DNA of 64,000 nt from Candidatus Nitrosoglobus terrae (GTDB taxonomy: Bacteria; Pseudomonadota; Gammaproteobacteria; Nitrosococcales; Nitrosococcaceae). The notes under the pieces are model-generated. The model was not told the DNA's origin. It searched no databases and saw only the letters and a list, made by a program, of their open reading frames with translations. The stretch lies in the NCBI RefSeq assembly GCF_002356115.1, contig NZ_AP014836.1, forward strand, positions 620,001 to 684,000, in the 5' to 3' direction. Position 1 is the first letter of the stretch. Every line of letters begins with the position of its first letter. Position numbers and translations under genes: made by a program. Shown here piece after piece: positions 27,054 to 35,262 of the stretch.

Positions 27054-27934
27054 TCCACTACAACATTTTCAAGGTTATCAATATCTGATGCTCCTGAATG
27101 TTTGGCATCAAGTTTCTTTTGCAGCAGTTGAGTGAAATAGGCTATTGAACCGGCTTCAAACTTGGCAACCCGTTCTAATGCAATGGCAAACCTGGTATAA
27201 ATCACTTTGGAAAGTTTAAGTTCCAAACGTTTTTCTTTCTTAACAGGAACTAAATCATAAAGGAAAAAAGCAAAATCTGATTCCGCTTTGTCAACTTCGG
27301 GTAAAGGTGGCAACGTGTTATAAAAGGCTGTTTGTAAAGCAACCGCCTGTTTTTTGCCCCATTGATTAAGTATGGAGCCTTTGGCAATGATTTGCGGAAC
27401 AAGCCGTTTCCTTGAAGACGAAAGATAATCGGGTTTTGGGTATTTGAGAGCGTGTGTCCAATTAAATTCGGGGATGGGGTTTTCTAAAAAGGCTGAAAAC
27501 GGTCCAGTTAAATTTCCGGAAATATAAACCGATTGAACTTCAAGCGAACCAAAGTCAAGCACCTGTCCCTTGTCGTCATAGGCAACTAAAACATAATCAA
27601 TATTTCCTGCTGATTTTCCAAATTTGTCTTTTAATCTTACTTCACCAACATGTGTCCATGTCGTTTTCGCATCAAATATAAATGCTGCCACATCGCTAAT
27701 AATTCTCCAATCTTCCCTAAAGCGAATAGGGCAGATAATTATTGGTTTGCCTTTGTGGTTAAGGCTGCAAACGCCTAAGGGAAATTCAATGCTGTTTTTG
27801 GTGCAGTTTGAAACAATGTTATTGAACGGACAAAGCTTGTTTTCACGATAACGAACGGCTCTTTTCGATTGATTGTCAATTGGAAAACCGAAAACTTCTG
27901 CTAAAGGTTGATTGTTATTTTTATCTATACTCAT
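27050..27934 (-). CDS. NotI-family type II restriction endonuclease
   Basis: A 294-residue protein recognised as NotI-like. Near the N-terminus LAEVFGFPIDN is followed by four cysteines, 35 (LCPF), 44 (NCTK), 56 (GVCS) and 68 (ICPI), matching the Cys4 iron-binding fold of NotI. The likely PD-(D/E)xK centre is Asp113 (GNIDYVL) with Glu132 and Gln134 (SLEVQSVY); an E-x-Q ending instead of E-x-K is a known trait of NotI. It is encoded immediately before the adenine methylase. The DNA site is not deducible. The pair is flanked by non-homologous housekeeping genes and is AT-rich, suggesting acquisition by transfer. Confidence 0.82.
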   Translation of the reverse strand: MSIDKNNNQPLAEVFGFPIDNQSKRAVRYRENKLCPFNNIVSNCTKNSIEFPLGVCSLNHKGKPIIICPIRFREDWRIISDVAAFIFDAKTTWTHVGEVRLKDKFGKSAGNIDYVLVAYDDKGQVLDFGSLEVQSVYISGNLTGPFSAFLENPIPEFNWTHALKYPKPDYLSSSRKRLVPQIIAKGSILNQWGKKQAVALQTAFYNTLPPLPEVDKAESDFAFFLYDLVPVKKEKRLELKLSKVIYTRFAIALERVAKFEAGSIAYFTQLLQKKLDAKHSGASDIDNLENVVVE

Positions 27935-28116
27935 TACTTGTCAAAAATAGCTAAAGTTTTTCGTAACTAGCCCTTTTATGTTCTATATCGAGATGCTGAG
28001 TAATAGATTTCTAGCATTAATTAGATACTTTGTGGATAGAATATAAAGAGAAATAATGCGCTGTTGTTTCTGCTATAGAAGCTAAAATAAAGTAAAGCGT
28101 ATACTACAATGGGTTA

Positions 28117-28350
28117 ATGAAAAAATTTTTATTATGTTTAATCGGTTTTTACCGCTATATAGTGAGTCCGGTATTAGGTAATCATTGTCGTTATTATCCT
28201 TCCTGTTCAGCCTATACGCAGGAAGCTATTCAGCGTTATGGTGGGATTCGGGGCGGATGGCTAGGACTAAAGCGTATTTTACGCTGTCATCCTTTTCATC
28301 CCGGAGGATTGGATCCTGTACCGGATATCTCTAAGTGGCACTCTAAATAG
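28117..28350 (+). CDS. yidD: Membrane protein insertion efficiency factor YidD
   Basis: A 77-residue YidD. It has an N-terminal amphipathic/hydrophobic segment ([18 protein letters not shown]), then the diagnostic [19 protein letters not shown] with cysteines, and [21 protein letters not shown]. YidD helps YidC-dependent insertion of inner-membrane proteins. It usually lies in rpmH-rnpA-yidD-yidC near the origin; here it is separate, 17 bases before a M23 peptidase gene. The start is ATG at 28117. Confidence 0.95.
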   Translation: MKKFLLCLIGFYRYIVSPVLGNHCRYYPSCSAYTQEAIQRYGGIRGGWLGLKRILRCHPFHPGGLDPVPDISKWHSK

Positions 28351-28366
28351 TTTCATTCACTAACTT

Positions 28367-29239
28367 ATGAACAAGATAAATATCTCTACGTTAATATTAA
28401 AGAGCCATAGGCGTTATTGGTTTGGATTGCTCCTGATCTGGGGGGTATCCTGTAATACAGCATGGGGGAGGGATATAGCTTTAAAATTAGAAGGACCCTT
28501 AACACAAGGGGGGTTGGTGAAAGGAAAAACCGATCCTAGATCCAAGGTGTTTTTTGATGACCAGTCGGTACGGGTTTCTAAGCAAGGTGTATTTCTAATT
28601 GGGTTTGGTCGTGATGCAAAGCCTCAAGCTAGGCTTAAAGTCATGCTTCCCAATGGCGCTGAGCAAACTAGAGAACTTAAAATTACCCAGCGTCAATATC
28701 ATATTCAGCATATTAAAGGATTACCTGCTCGCCAAGTAAGCCCTTCAGGCGCGGATCTAGCCCGTATCCATCAAGAGGCAGCTATGGTAAAGGAGACCCG
28801 ATCGCTGGATGATGTGCGTACTGATTTTCTAAAGGGATTTATCTGGCCGGTACACGGGCCGATTACGGGTATTTATGGCAGCCAGAGAATTTTAAACGGC
28901 CAACCCCGCACTCCCCATTATGGGGTTGATATTGCAGCGCCCGTAGGAACATTAGTCCACGCTCCTGCGGATGGGGTGGTAACTTTAGCCCATTCCAATA
29001 TGCTGTTATCGGGAGGAACCCTTATTATTGATCATGGCCATGGGTTATCCTCTACGTTTATACATTTGAGTCGAATCTTGGTTAAAAAAGGGGATCGGGT
29101 GCTACAAGGAAAACCCATCGCTAAGGTAGGGGCTACCGGAAGAGTCACGGGTGCTCATCTAGATTGGCGAATTAACCTATTTCAAACGCGCCTTGATCCT
29201 CAGCTATTGGTTCCACCCATGCCTACCGCTAGCAAATAA
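28367..29239 (+). CDS. M23 (LytM/Gly-Gly) family peptidase, periplasmic
   Basis: A 290-residue exported protein with an N-terminal hydrophobic signal (YWFGLLLIWGVSCNTAWG), a beta-rich N-domain of about 130 residues, and a C-terminal M23 domain. Metal-ligand motifs are HYGVDIAAPVGT (HxxxD) and, at the usual HxH site, AHLDWRI, so the second histidine is replaced by aspartate; a middle histidine (FIHLSRI) is kept. The HLDWR form recurs in a proteobacterial subgroup, so it may still bind zinc, or the protein may act as an amidase activator like EnvC/NlpD. It is transcribed with yidD and upstream of nudE. Confidence 0.88.
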   Translation: MNKINISTLILKSHRRYWFGLLLIWGVSCNTAWGRDIALKLEGPLTQGGLVKGKTDPRSKVFFDDQSVRVSKQGVFLIGFGRDAKPQARLKVMLPNGAEQTRELKITQRQYHIQHIKGLPARQVSPSGADLARIHQEAAMVKETRSLDDVRTDFLKGFIWPVHGPITGIYGSQRILNGQPRTPHYGVDIAAPVGTLVHAPADGVVTLAHSNMLLSGGTLIIDHGHGLSSTFIHLSRILVKKGDRVLQGKPIAKVGATGRVTGAHLDWRINLFQTRLDPQLLVPPMPTASK

Positions 29240-29284
29240 AGGGATAAGTTAAGCGGTTAATCTATTATTTTGTAATTAGATAGC

Positions 29285-29848
29285 GTGATGAATCAAAAAC
29301 GTATTAAGCCGGAAATTATAGCCACTGAGATGATCGTCAAGACGCGGTTATTTCAGGTAGAAAATGTCAATCTACGTTTTTCTAATGGCGTTGAAACTCA
29401 GTATGAGCGAATTAAAACTAGAGAATATGGGGCAGTTTTAGTAGTACCTCTTCTTGATCGAGATACGGTACTACTGATTCGAGAGTACACTGTAGGAACT
29501 GAACGCTATGAACTTGCGCTGCCTAAAGGAAAAATAGAATCAGGAGAAGATATGCTAGTAGCCGCTAACCGGGAGTTGATGGAAGAGGTAGGCTATGGCG
29601 CCAAGCATCTGACTTATTTGACTTCTCTGACCATAGCACCCGGTCATATCAGCCATTATACCCATGTGATCATTGCTCAAGATCTTTATGAACAGCGCCT
29701 TTTAGGGGATGAGCCAGAGGAAATTGAGGTGGTGCCGTGGCCTTTGGAGAAGCTTTCAGCCTTGTTTGCTCGAGAAGACTGCACTGAAGCCCGCAGTATT
29801 GCTGCTTTATTGATGGTGAAAGAAAAATTAAACCAAGGAGTGACATAA
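29285..29848 (+). CDS. nudE: ADP compounds hydrolase NudE
   Basis: A 187-residue Nudix hydrolase. The Nudix box GKIESGEDMLVAANRELMEE continues into VGYG and satisfies GX5EX7REUXEEXGU. Upstream ALPKGKIE and TRLFQVENVNLRFSNG match NudE, which cleaves ADP-ribose, Ap3A and NADH. It sits 3 bases before cysQ, and nudE-cysQ is a conserved pair in gammaproteobacteria, both acting on nucleotide phosphates. Confidence 0.93.
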   Translation: MMNQKRIKPEIIATEMIVKTRLFQVENVNLRFSNGVETQYERIKTREYGAVLVVPLLDRDTVLLIREYTVGTERYELALPKGKIESGEDMLVAANRELMEEVGYGAKHLTYLTSLTIAPGHISHYTHVIIAQDLYEQRLLGDEPEEIEVVPWPLEKLSALFAREDCTEARSIAALLMVKEKLNQGVT

Positions 29849-29851
29849 TTA

Positions 29852-30670
29852 ATGCTGGTAACAGCTTCTCTAGAGGCGTTACTGAATCCAGTAATCGCTA
29901 TCGCATTAGCAGCGGGGAAAAGAATCTTAGCGTTTTATCGTACAGATTTTCCTGTGACCCATAAGGAGGATTATTCCCCCTTAACAGAGGCTGATCTGGC
30001 GGCTCATAATACTATCCAACAAGGGTTGGAGTCTTTGAATCCTGAAATCCCGATATTATCGGAGGAATCGAAAGCGCTTCCCTTTGAAAAACGCTATGCT
30101 TGGCAGCGATATTGGCTCGTGGATCCGTTAGATGGTACTAAAGAATTTATCAAAGGCAATCAAGAATTTACGGTTAATATCGCCCTTATTAAAGAGTATA
30201 AACCTGTTTTAGGCGTAGTTTATGCTCCCGCGATGGGTTTGTTATATTTTGCGGTTAAAGCTCAGGGAGCCTATCGGCAAGCGATCGATCAAGCCCCTGT
30301 AAGAATTAAGGGTAAGCCTTGGGCTGGAGGTGTTGCCCGGGTGGTCGGCAGCCGTTCCCATGGCGATGGGTATCTAGGGGTTTTTCTCGATAAGGTAAAA
30401 AGCTATGAATTAGCTACTGTAGGAAGCTCTTTAAAGTTTTGCTGGGTTGCTGAAGGTAAGGCAGATATTTATCCACGTTTTGGTTTGACCTCTGAATGGG
30501 ATACAGCCGCCGCCCAGTGCATCGTGGAAGAAGCAGGAGGTAGGGTCGTTGATCTTAAGGGCGTACCACTGGACTATAATACTAGAGAGACCCTGATTAA
30601 CCCCTATTTTCTCACGATGGCTGACTCTACAGGTAATTGGGAGCGGTTTATTCCTGAAGGGTTAAAGTGA
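29852..30670 (+). CDS. cysQ: 3'(2'),5'-bisphosphate nucleotidase CysQ
   Basis: A 272-residue inositol-monophosphatase-family enzyme that hydrolyses PAP (adenosine 3',5'-bisphosphate) to AMP, preventing its build-up in sulfate assimilation. Metal-binding motifs are ILSEESK (Glu), the core WLVDPLDGTKEFIKGN, and the C-terminal TSEWDTAAAQCIVEEAGG. Length fits the family (246-275). It directly follows nudE and converges on the first porin gene. Confidence 0.95.
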   Translation: MLVTASLEALLNPVIAIALAAGKRILAFYRTDFPVTHKEDYSPLTEADLAAHNTIQQGLESLNPEIPILSEESKALPFEKRYAWQRYWLVDPLDGTKEFIKGNQEFTVNIALIKEYKPVLGVVYAPAMGLLYFAVKAQGAYRQAIDQAPVRIKGKPWAGGVARVVGSRSHGDGYLGVFLDKVKSYELATVGSSLKFCWVAEGKADIYPRFGLTSEWDTAAAQCIVEEAGGRVVDLKGVPLDYNTRETLINPYFLTMADSTGNWERFIPEGLK

Positions 30671-30719
30671 GATTAACCAAGATACAAGACTTGTAACATA
30701 GTATAATGGGTTGCTGCTG

Positions 30720-32228
30720 TTACCAATCGGCCTGCATTCGGAACTCTAGGATACTTGGGTTAAGCCCGTTAAATCTGGCAATAACCGGATTAGTTTTCCG
30801 GGCGCTTTCATGGATGACAACCCCGTAGTCAGCCATGAGGCGAAGATGACGATTTAAATACCAATTGAATGCTATTACGGCGGTCTGGGTGTTACCACCA
30901 TTGACATCTTGGGTGTTCATGGCTAATTGATCCCAACGTATCGCGATTTCCCACGCGCCCCAACCCCCGTTAAGATCGAAATTATGTTTAGGTTTTACCC
31001 GGGTAAATGCCCCACTTTTGTTATCATAGGCGCGGGATTCTCCGGTTAAGAAATAGCTGATAAGGGCATAAGAACCCTCTAGTACATCTTTGCCTGAATA
31101 ACCCACTCCTGCTAAGGCAGTTTGCATGTATTCAGTTTGGAATGAAAAAGGTCCCTCTACTAAGGCTAATTCAGCTCCAAACCGGGTATAACTTTCTAGG
31201 GCTTTATGGCCAGGCCCTAAGTTAGTCGTTAAAAGGCCGGTGTTTGCAAAAGGGGTACGATCCACGTTAGCGAATGGCTGAGAAGAAAAGAATAAAGGGG
31301 CGGATTCTAGCTTACCCGTAGTCGGATTAAATACATTCCTCATCCAGGTTCTACCCCCTGATACCCCAATATGAAGAAACTGGGTTAGGCCGTTATAGTA
31401 GGGAAGAAAAGTGCCACGACCTACTGCTTGATAGGCCGTATTATCAAGAATAGCCGTACCGAGCGCAGTATTTTGCGTTTGCAGCGCAGCGCGTACACTC
31501 CACCGGGTACCATAGGATTCGGCACTCACGCCTAGTTTGTAGGGGTTAGGATTCTCTACAAATGCATTCAGGAAAAGCGAACGTTCAATAAAAGCTAGAT
31601 AACGATCACTGGTAGAGCTTGCTAAGGTAAGGGGTTCTTTTATTTGCCCGATTTTAATCGTCAGTGGTTTAAGAGGAAAATTAGCGTAGCCAAGCCAAGC
31701 CTCAGTGATGCCCCCAACAGCAATAGGGCTGCCCACCACACGGGCAAAATCATATTCAATTTTGTAGTTGATATTCTTAAATACAAAACCATCTAAACGA
31801 ATACGGGTACGACGAGGAATTATTCCGTCTTGAAGCCCGGTATTATCTGCGTTAAAGTTGACTTGGGAATCTCCTTGTTCAAACCCCCCAATTCCCAGCT
31901 TAAAGTTGCCGTTGTCGGATTTTATTTCCAGCCCAGTTTCACCTAGCCTAATATTTTTAGTTAGCTCAATGTTTTCCATGTTTCCTAGCGTAAAGCCGGG
32001 GCTATCTTTTTTATTGGCTTCATTTTTAAGATTAGCATTTGTTATCGTTAATAATTTAGCCTCTCTTTCTTGTCGTTCTTTTTTTGAGATTTCCTGTTCC
32101 TTCCGTGGTTTAGATTTGGAAGATTCTGATAGGGCTTTAGCGCTTGCGTATATCGGGAAGCCAAGTAAATTTATGCTCCCTAAAATAATACTATAAGTGA
32201 TTAAGGTTTTAGTTTTATGGGGTTTCAT
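30720..32228 (-). CDS. O/P-type (OprP/OprO-like) porin, copy 1
   Basis: A 502-residue outer-membrane beta-barrel of the phosphate-selective porin O/P family. The ATG at 32228 is preferred because AAGAGGA lies upstream and inside the longer open frame, and it gives a good signal peptide (KTLITYSIILGSINLLGFPI, cleavage near ASA). A charged linker of about 50 residues precedes the barrel. Family features include IIPRRTRIRLDGFVFKNINY, alternating strands, ALISYFLTGESRAYD and the GGWGAWEIAIRWDQL block. It is paralogous to the next gene and near pstS, so phosphate or polyphosphate uptake is likely. Confidence 0.88.
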   Translation of the reverse strand: MKPHKTKTLITYSIILGSINLLGFPIYASAKALSESSKSKPRKEQEISKKERQEREAKLLTITNANLKNEANKKDSPGFTLGNMENIELTKNIRLGETGLEIKSDNGNFKLGIGGFEQGDSQVNFNADNTGLQDGIIPRRTRIRLDGFVFKNINYKIEYDFARVVGSPIAVGGITEAWLGYANFPLKPLTIKIGQIKEPLTLASSTSDRYLAFIERSLFLNAFVENPNPYKLGVSAESYGTRWSVRAALQTQNTALGTAILDNTAYQAVGRGTFLPYYNGLTQFLHIGVSGGRTWMRNVFNPTTGKLESAPLFFSSQPFANVDRTPFANTGLLTTNLGPGHKALESYTRFGAELALVEGPFSFQTEYMQTALAGVGYSGKDVLEGSYALISYFLTGESRAYDNKSGAFTRVKPKHNFDLNGGWGAWEIAIRWDQLAMNTQDVNGGNTQTAVIAFNWYLNRHLRLMADYGVVIHESARKTNPVIARFNGLNPSILEFRMQADW

Positions 32229-32492
32229 ATCGCTATGTCCTCTTAATTTCAAAATTTATTTAAATTAGAAGAAAAAAATAACAGGACTGAATGATGGAGC
32301 TGTGCAAGTAAAGCAATTAAAGAGGCTGTTGTTAAAGCCTTGGACGTTTGGAGGTTTATCTGATGGTGTTGAATAAATACCTTGAGTAAGGTATTTCTAA
32401 GAAATATCCCGTTGGCTAGAGTTAAGGGATATTGATTTTGTATGCAGAAGAGGCTTTCCTCCTAAAAATTAAAATCGCTGCAAAAGCATAAT

Positions 32493-33893
32493 TCAAAAGA
32501 CGAGCTGAAGTCGAGTCATAAAGATATTAGTGTTTTTATTTTCACCTCCAAGCTGTGCGCGACTAGTATCGGAATCGACCATAGCATGGACATAATTAGC
32601 CCTAATCATAAAATTCTGCGTTGCCCACCAATTGATGCCGAGGGTAATATTTTTTTCTACCCCTCCGAGAATGTTTTTATTTTCCAGATCGAGGACGCTG
32701 TAACGAGCAGCAATTTCCCAAGCTCCCCAACCTCCTTTGCCTACCATTCTACGAGGGGTAATTCGGCTGTAGCGACCCGTGCTTGCTTGGTAGTTGCGCG
32801 ATTCCCCAGTTAGGAAATATCCTGTTTGAGCATACCAGCCATCAAAATTTAAATTAGGTATTCCTTTTTTACGTGCTATTTCAGAGTGGATATATTCGCT
32901 CTGAGCGTGAAATGGGCCCCAGACAGTAGAAATTTCTCCTCCAAGTAGTAAGTTTTGTTTAACATCTGGAATTACGCCTGTACCGATAAGACTGGGCGCA
33001 AGCTGAGATTCAGGGCGAGTGGATAACACCAGCCCAGAGTTGTCATTAAAATTTCGATAGTCAATAGATCCTCCTAGGTGAAATACGCGGGTGGCTTCAG
33101 CGATGGGGGCAATTGTAGCTCGGCTAACGGCTTCCCAATTGCCGTTGCTAAATGCCCCTGGGTTTACAATCCCTTCACTATAAAAACCCGCCGCAACTGT
33201 CCAATCTGGCCAGCCTTTTCCATAAGTATCCATACTTAAACCTAAGCTGCGGCGACCAATTTCATCGTTGTTAAGAAAATTATCCACAAAATTGCTAATA
33301 AAATTCTCACTTGGATGATTATTGCTAATACCCGCATTGTTAATCAGGGTATTTACCATGGCGCGTTCCTGAAAAACTGTCCAGTTGTTGCTGGTCACCG
33401 ACTCAAGGCTAAAAGGTACTTTCTGGTAGCCTAAAGTTAAGTTAATGGGGTCAAATCCTCTAAATCTAAAATAAGCGTTGGTGATTCTTGGATTATATCC
33501 ACCAAAAGCACCCTCAACCCGATACATCCAGTTTTTATACAGCGTCCCAATAAAATTAATACGGGCACGACGAAGCTCCAGATCAATTTTGCTGCTATCC
33601 AACAATGCACTATCACCCTGAATTCTGCCTCCGAGGTTAAATGTATAGTTACCGCTAGCTGATTTTATGGTTAATCCTGTATAGTCCGCTTTAACCGTAA
33701 TTGATTTTTGTTTTGTTGACTCTTTATGATTTTGCTCGGTAACTTTATTTTCTGTTTTTACTTGAGCGTTATGGGTGAGATCTTTAGGCTTTTCTTGATT
33801 TAATATCTCGGTATTTGCGTAAGCGGAGGAATTTAGTAGACTCCCATGACTTAAAATAATAGATACAAGTATTTTTTTAACGTTAGATCCCAA
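32493..33893 (-). CDS. O/P-type (OprP/OprO-like) porin, copy 2
   Basis: A 466-residue outer-membrane porin, paralogous to copy 1. It has a signal peptide (KKILVSIILSHGSLLNSSAY), a linker rich in K and Q, then barrel strands beginning GNYTFNLGGRIQGDSALLD and LELRRARINFIGTLYKNWMY. It shares GYFLTGESRNYQ and GGWGAWEIAARYSV with copy 1 and ends in phenylalanine (RLQLVF), the usual barrel C-terminus. Copy 1 instead ends in tryptophan. The start is TTG with AAAGGA upstream. It is transcribed away from pstS across a 228-base spacer, so shared regulation is plausible. Confidence 0.88.
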   Translation of the reverse strand: MGSNVKKILVSIILSHGSLLNSSAYANTEILNQEKPKDLTHNAQVKTENKVTEQNHKESTKQKSITVKADYTGLTIKSASGNYTFNLGGRIQGDSALLDSSKIDLELRRARINFIGTLYKNWMYRVEGAFGGYNPRITNAYFRFRGFDPINLTLGYQKVPFSLESVTSNNWTVFQERAMVNTLINNAGISNNHPSENFISNFVDNFLNNDEIGRRSLGLSMDTYGKGWPDWTVAAGFYSEGIVNPGAFSNGNWEAVSRATIAPIAEATRVFHLGGSIDYRNFNDNSGLVLSTRPESQLAPSLIGTGVIPDVKQNLLLGGEISTVWGPFHAQSEYIHSEIARKKGIPNLNFDGWYAQTGYFLTGESRNYQASTGRYSRITPRRMVGKGGWGAWEIAARYSVLDLENKNILGGVEKNITLGINWWATQNFMIRANYVHAMVDSDTSRAQLGGENKNTNIFMTRLQLVF

Positions 33894-33936
33894 AACTCTA
33901 TCCTTTAAGCTGGCGGAGTGTAGATGTTAAAAATGG

Positions 33937-33948
33937 TTACAGCTGTAA
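33937..33948. promoter_or_regulatory. 12-base perfect palindrome in the porin-pstS divergent spacer
   Basis: The sequence TTACAGCTGTAA is a perfect palindrome lying 44 bases upstream of the porin start and about 175 bases before pstS. The overlapping CTGTAATA resembles one half of an enterobacterial Pho box, but a second half at the expected 11-base phase is poor. It could be an operator for either gene; this is inference only. Confidence 0.3.
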
Positions 33949-34121
33949 TAAGATCATGAAGAGGTTTTAGCTTAGATATGATGTTGGTAATCTAAATCTC
34001 ACCTTACGCCACTATAGTGAATATATAAGAGGGTTTTTAACTTAGAATAAAATTGGATTTATAGTTGTTGTTAAATAGTAATATCGGTTAAAAATACGAT
34101 TATTTAAAATGGATTATTGTT

Positions 34122-35180
34122 ATGGCAAGGTTCTGTAAGAGTTACAATATTTATTGTATGTTAAGGCTTAAGAAAAATATGCGCAGATTAACGATGACTG
34201 CTTTAGTATTAGAGCTAGTCTCATGTATGTTATTTGTTAGTAGTAGAGCAGTGGCTGATCAAATTGACCCTGCTCTTAAGGAGTATGTGAAAGTCAGTGG
34301 GGTTGCGGGTAATTTATCCAGTGTGGGTTCTGATACTTTAGCCAGCCTTATGGTGCTTTGGGCAGAGAAATTTAAAAATCTCTATCCTAATGTGAATATT
34401 CAAGTTCAAGCCCCTGGATCTTCAGCAGCCCCTACTGCACTTACTGAAAATACGGCCAATCTTGGCCCTATGAGTCGAAAAATGAAGGATAATGAGGTAG
34501 AAGCCTTTGAGGGTAAATATGGCTATAAACCCCTCGCTATCCGCGTCGCCGTGGATGTAGTGGCGATTTATGTGAACAAGGACAATCCCATTAAAGGAAT
34601 GACTCTCCCTCAAGTAGATGCAGTTTTCTCAGTGACTCGTAAGTGTGATTATCTTAAAAATATTATTCTTTGGGGAGAATTAGGCTTAAAGGGAGGATGG
34701 GTTAATCGAAAGATTCAGCTTTTTGGGCGTAACGCAGTTTCCGGTACTTACGGTTATTTTAAGGAAAAGGTTCTTTGTGAAGGGGACTTTAAGAATACGG
34801 TGAATGAACAGCCAGGATCAGCTTCTGTCGTTCAAGGGATTGCTAAATCGCTGAATGGTATGGGTTATTCGAGTATGGGTTATCGAGCTTCCGGCGTGCG
34901 TGCAGTTCCTCTAGCAGCAAAAGCAGGATCTCCTTATGTAGAAGCCACTTCGGTCAATGCAATCACTGGTAAATACCCCCTAGCGCGCTTTCTTTACCTC
35001 TATATTAATAAACATCCTAATAAGCCTTTGCCACCATTAGAGCGAGAGTTTATCAAAATGATACTCTCTAAACTTGGCCAAAAAATGGTCATTAAAGACG
35101 GTTATATTCCCTTGTCCGCTCAAGCTGTGGAAAAAGAGTTAGCTAAAATTAATGGAGATGGACTCGCCAGTACTCACTAA
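34122..35180 (+). CDS. pstS: Phosphate ABC transporter substrate-binding protein PstS
   Basis: A 352-residue (or shorter) periplasmic phosphate-binding protein. A signal region [18 protein letters not shown] ends near AVADQ. Binding-site blocks include [32 protein letters not shown] and [13 protein letters not shown], the last typical of the Ser-Gly-Thr loop that contacts phosphate. The best start is unclear: ATGs at 34122, 34158 and 34179 are all in frame, none with a strong ribosome site, and the last gives the most usual signal peptide. It heads pstS-pstC-pstA-pstB-phoU. Confidence 0.93.
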   Translation: MARFCKSYNIYCMLRLKKNMRRLTMTALVLELVSCMLFVSSRAVADQIDPALKEYVKVSGVAGNLSSVGSDTLASLMVLWAEKFKNLYPNVNIQVQAPGSSAAPTALTENTANLGPMSRKMKDNEVEAFEGKYGYKPLAIRVAVDVVAIYVNKDNPIKGMTLPQVDAVFSVTRKCDYLKNIILWGELGLKGGWVNRKIQLFGRNAVSGTYGYFKEKVLCEGDFKNTVNEQPGSASVVQGIAKSLNGMGYSSMGYRASGVRAVPLAAKAGSPYVEATSVNAITGKYPLARFLYLYINKHPNKPLPPLEREFIKMILSKLGQKMVIKDGYIPLSAQAVEKELAKINGDGLASTH

Positions 35181-35203
35181 GATACTTAAATTCTTTTATC
35201 AAG

Positions 35204-35232
35204 AACGCTTTTGCTAATAAAAGTGTTTTTTT
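35204..35232 (+). terminator. Terminator-like hairpin between pstS and pstC
   Basis: Bases 35204-35212 (AACGCTTTT) pair with 35219-35227 (AAAAGTGTT) as a nine-base stem including one G-U pair, with a six-base loop, followed by five T. This resembles a weak Rho-independent terminator. Partial termination here would let the cell make more PstS than membrane subunits, a common arrangement in binding-protein operons. Confidence 0.65.
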
Positions 35233-35262
35233 CTTATTCCTTATTATTTTATATAAGCCAAG

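Noticed and set aside
26024-28116. Short direct repeat flanking the restriction-modification pair
   Set aside because: A loose match (TTCTAT..CGA..TG near 26104 and 27981) exists, but it is too short and gapped to support an insertion or attachment site.
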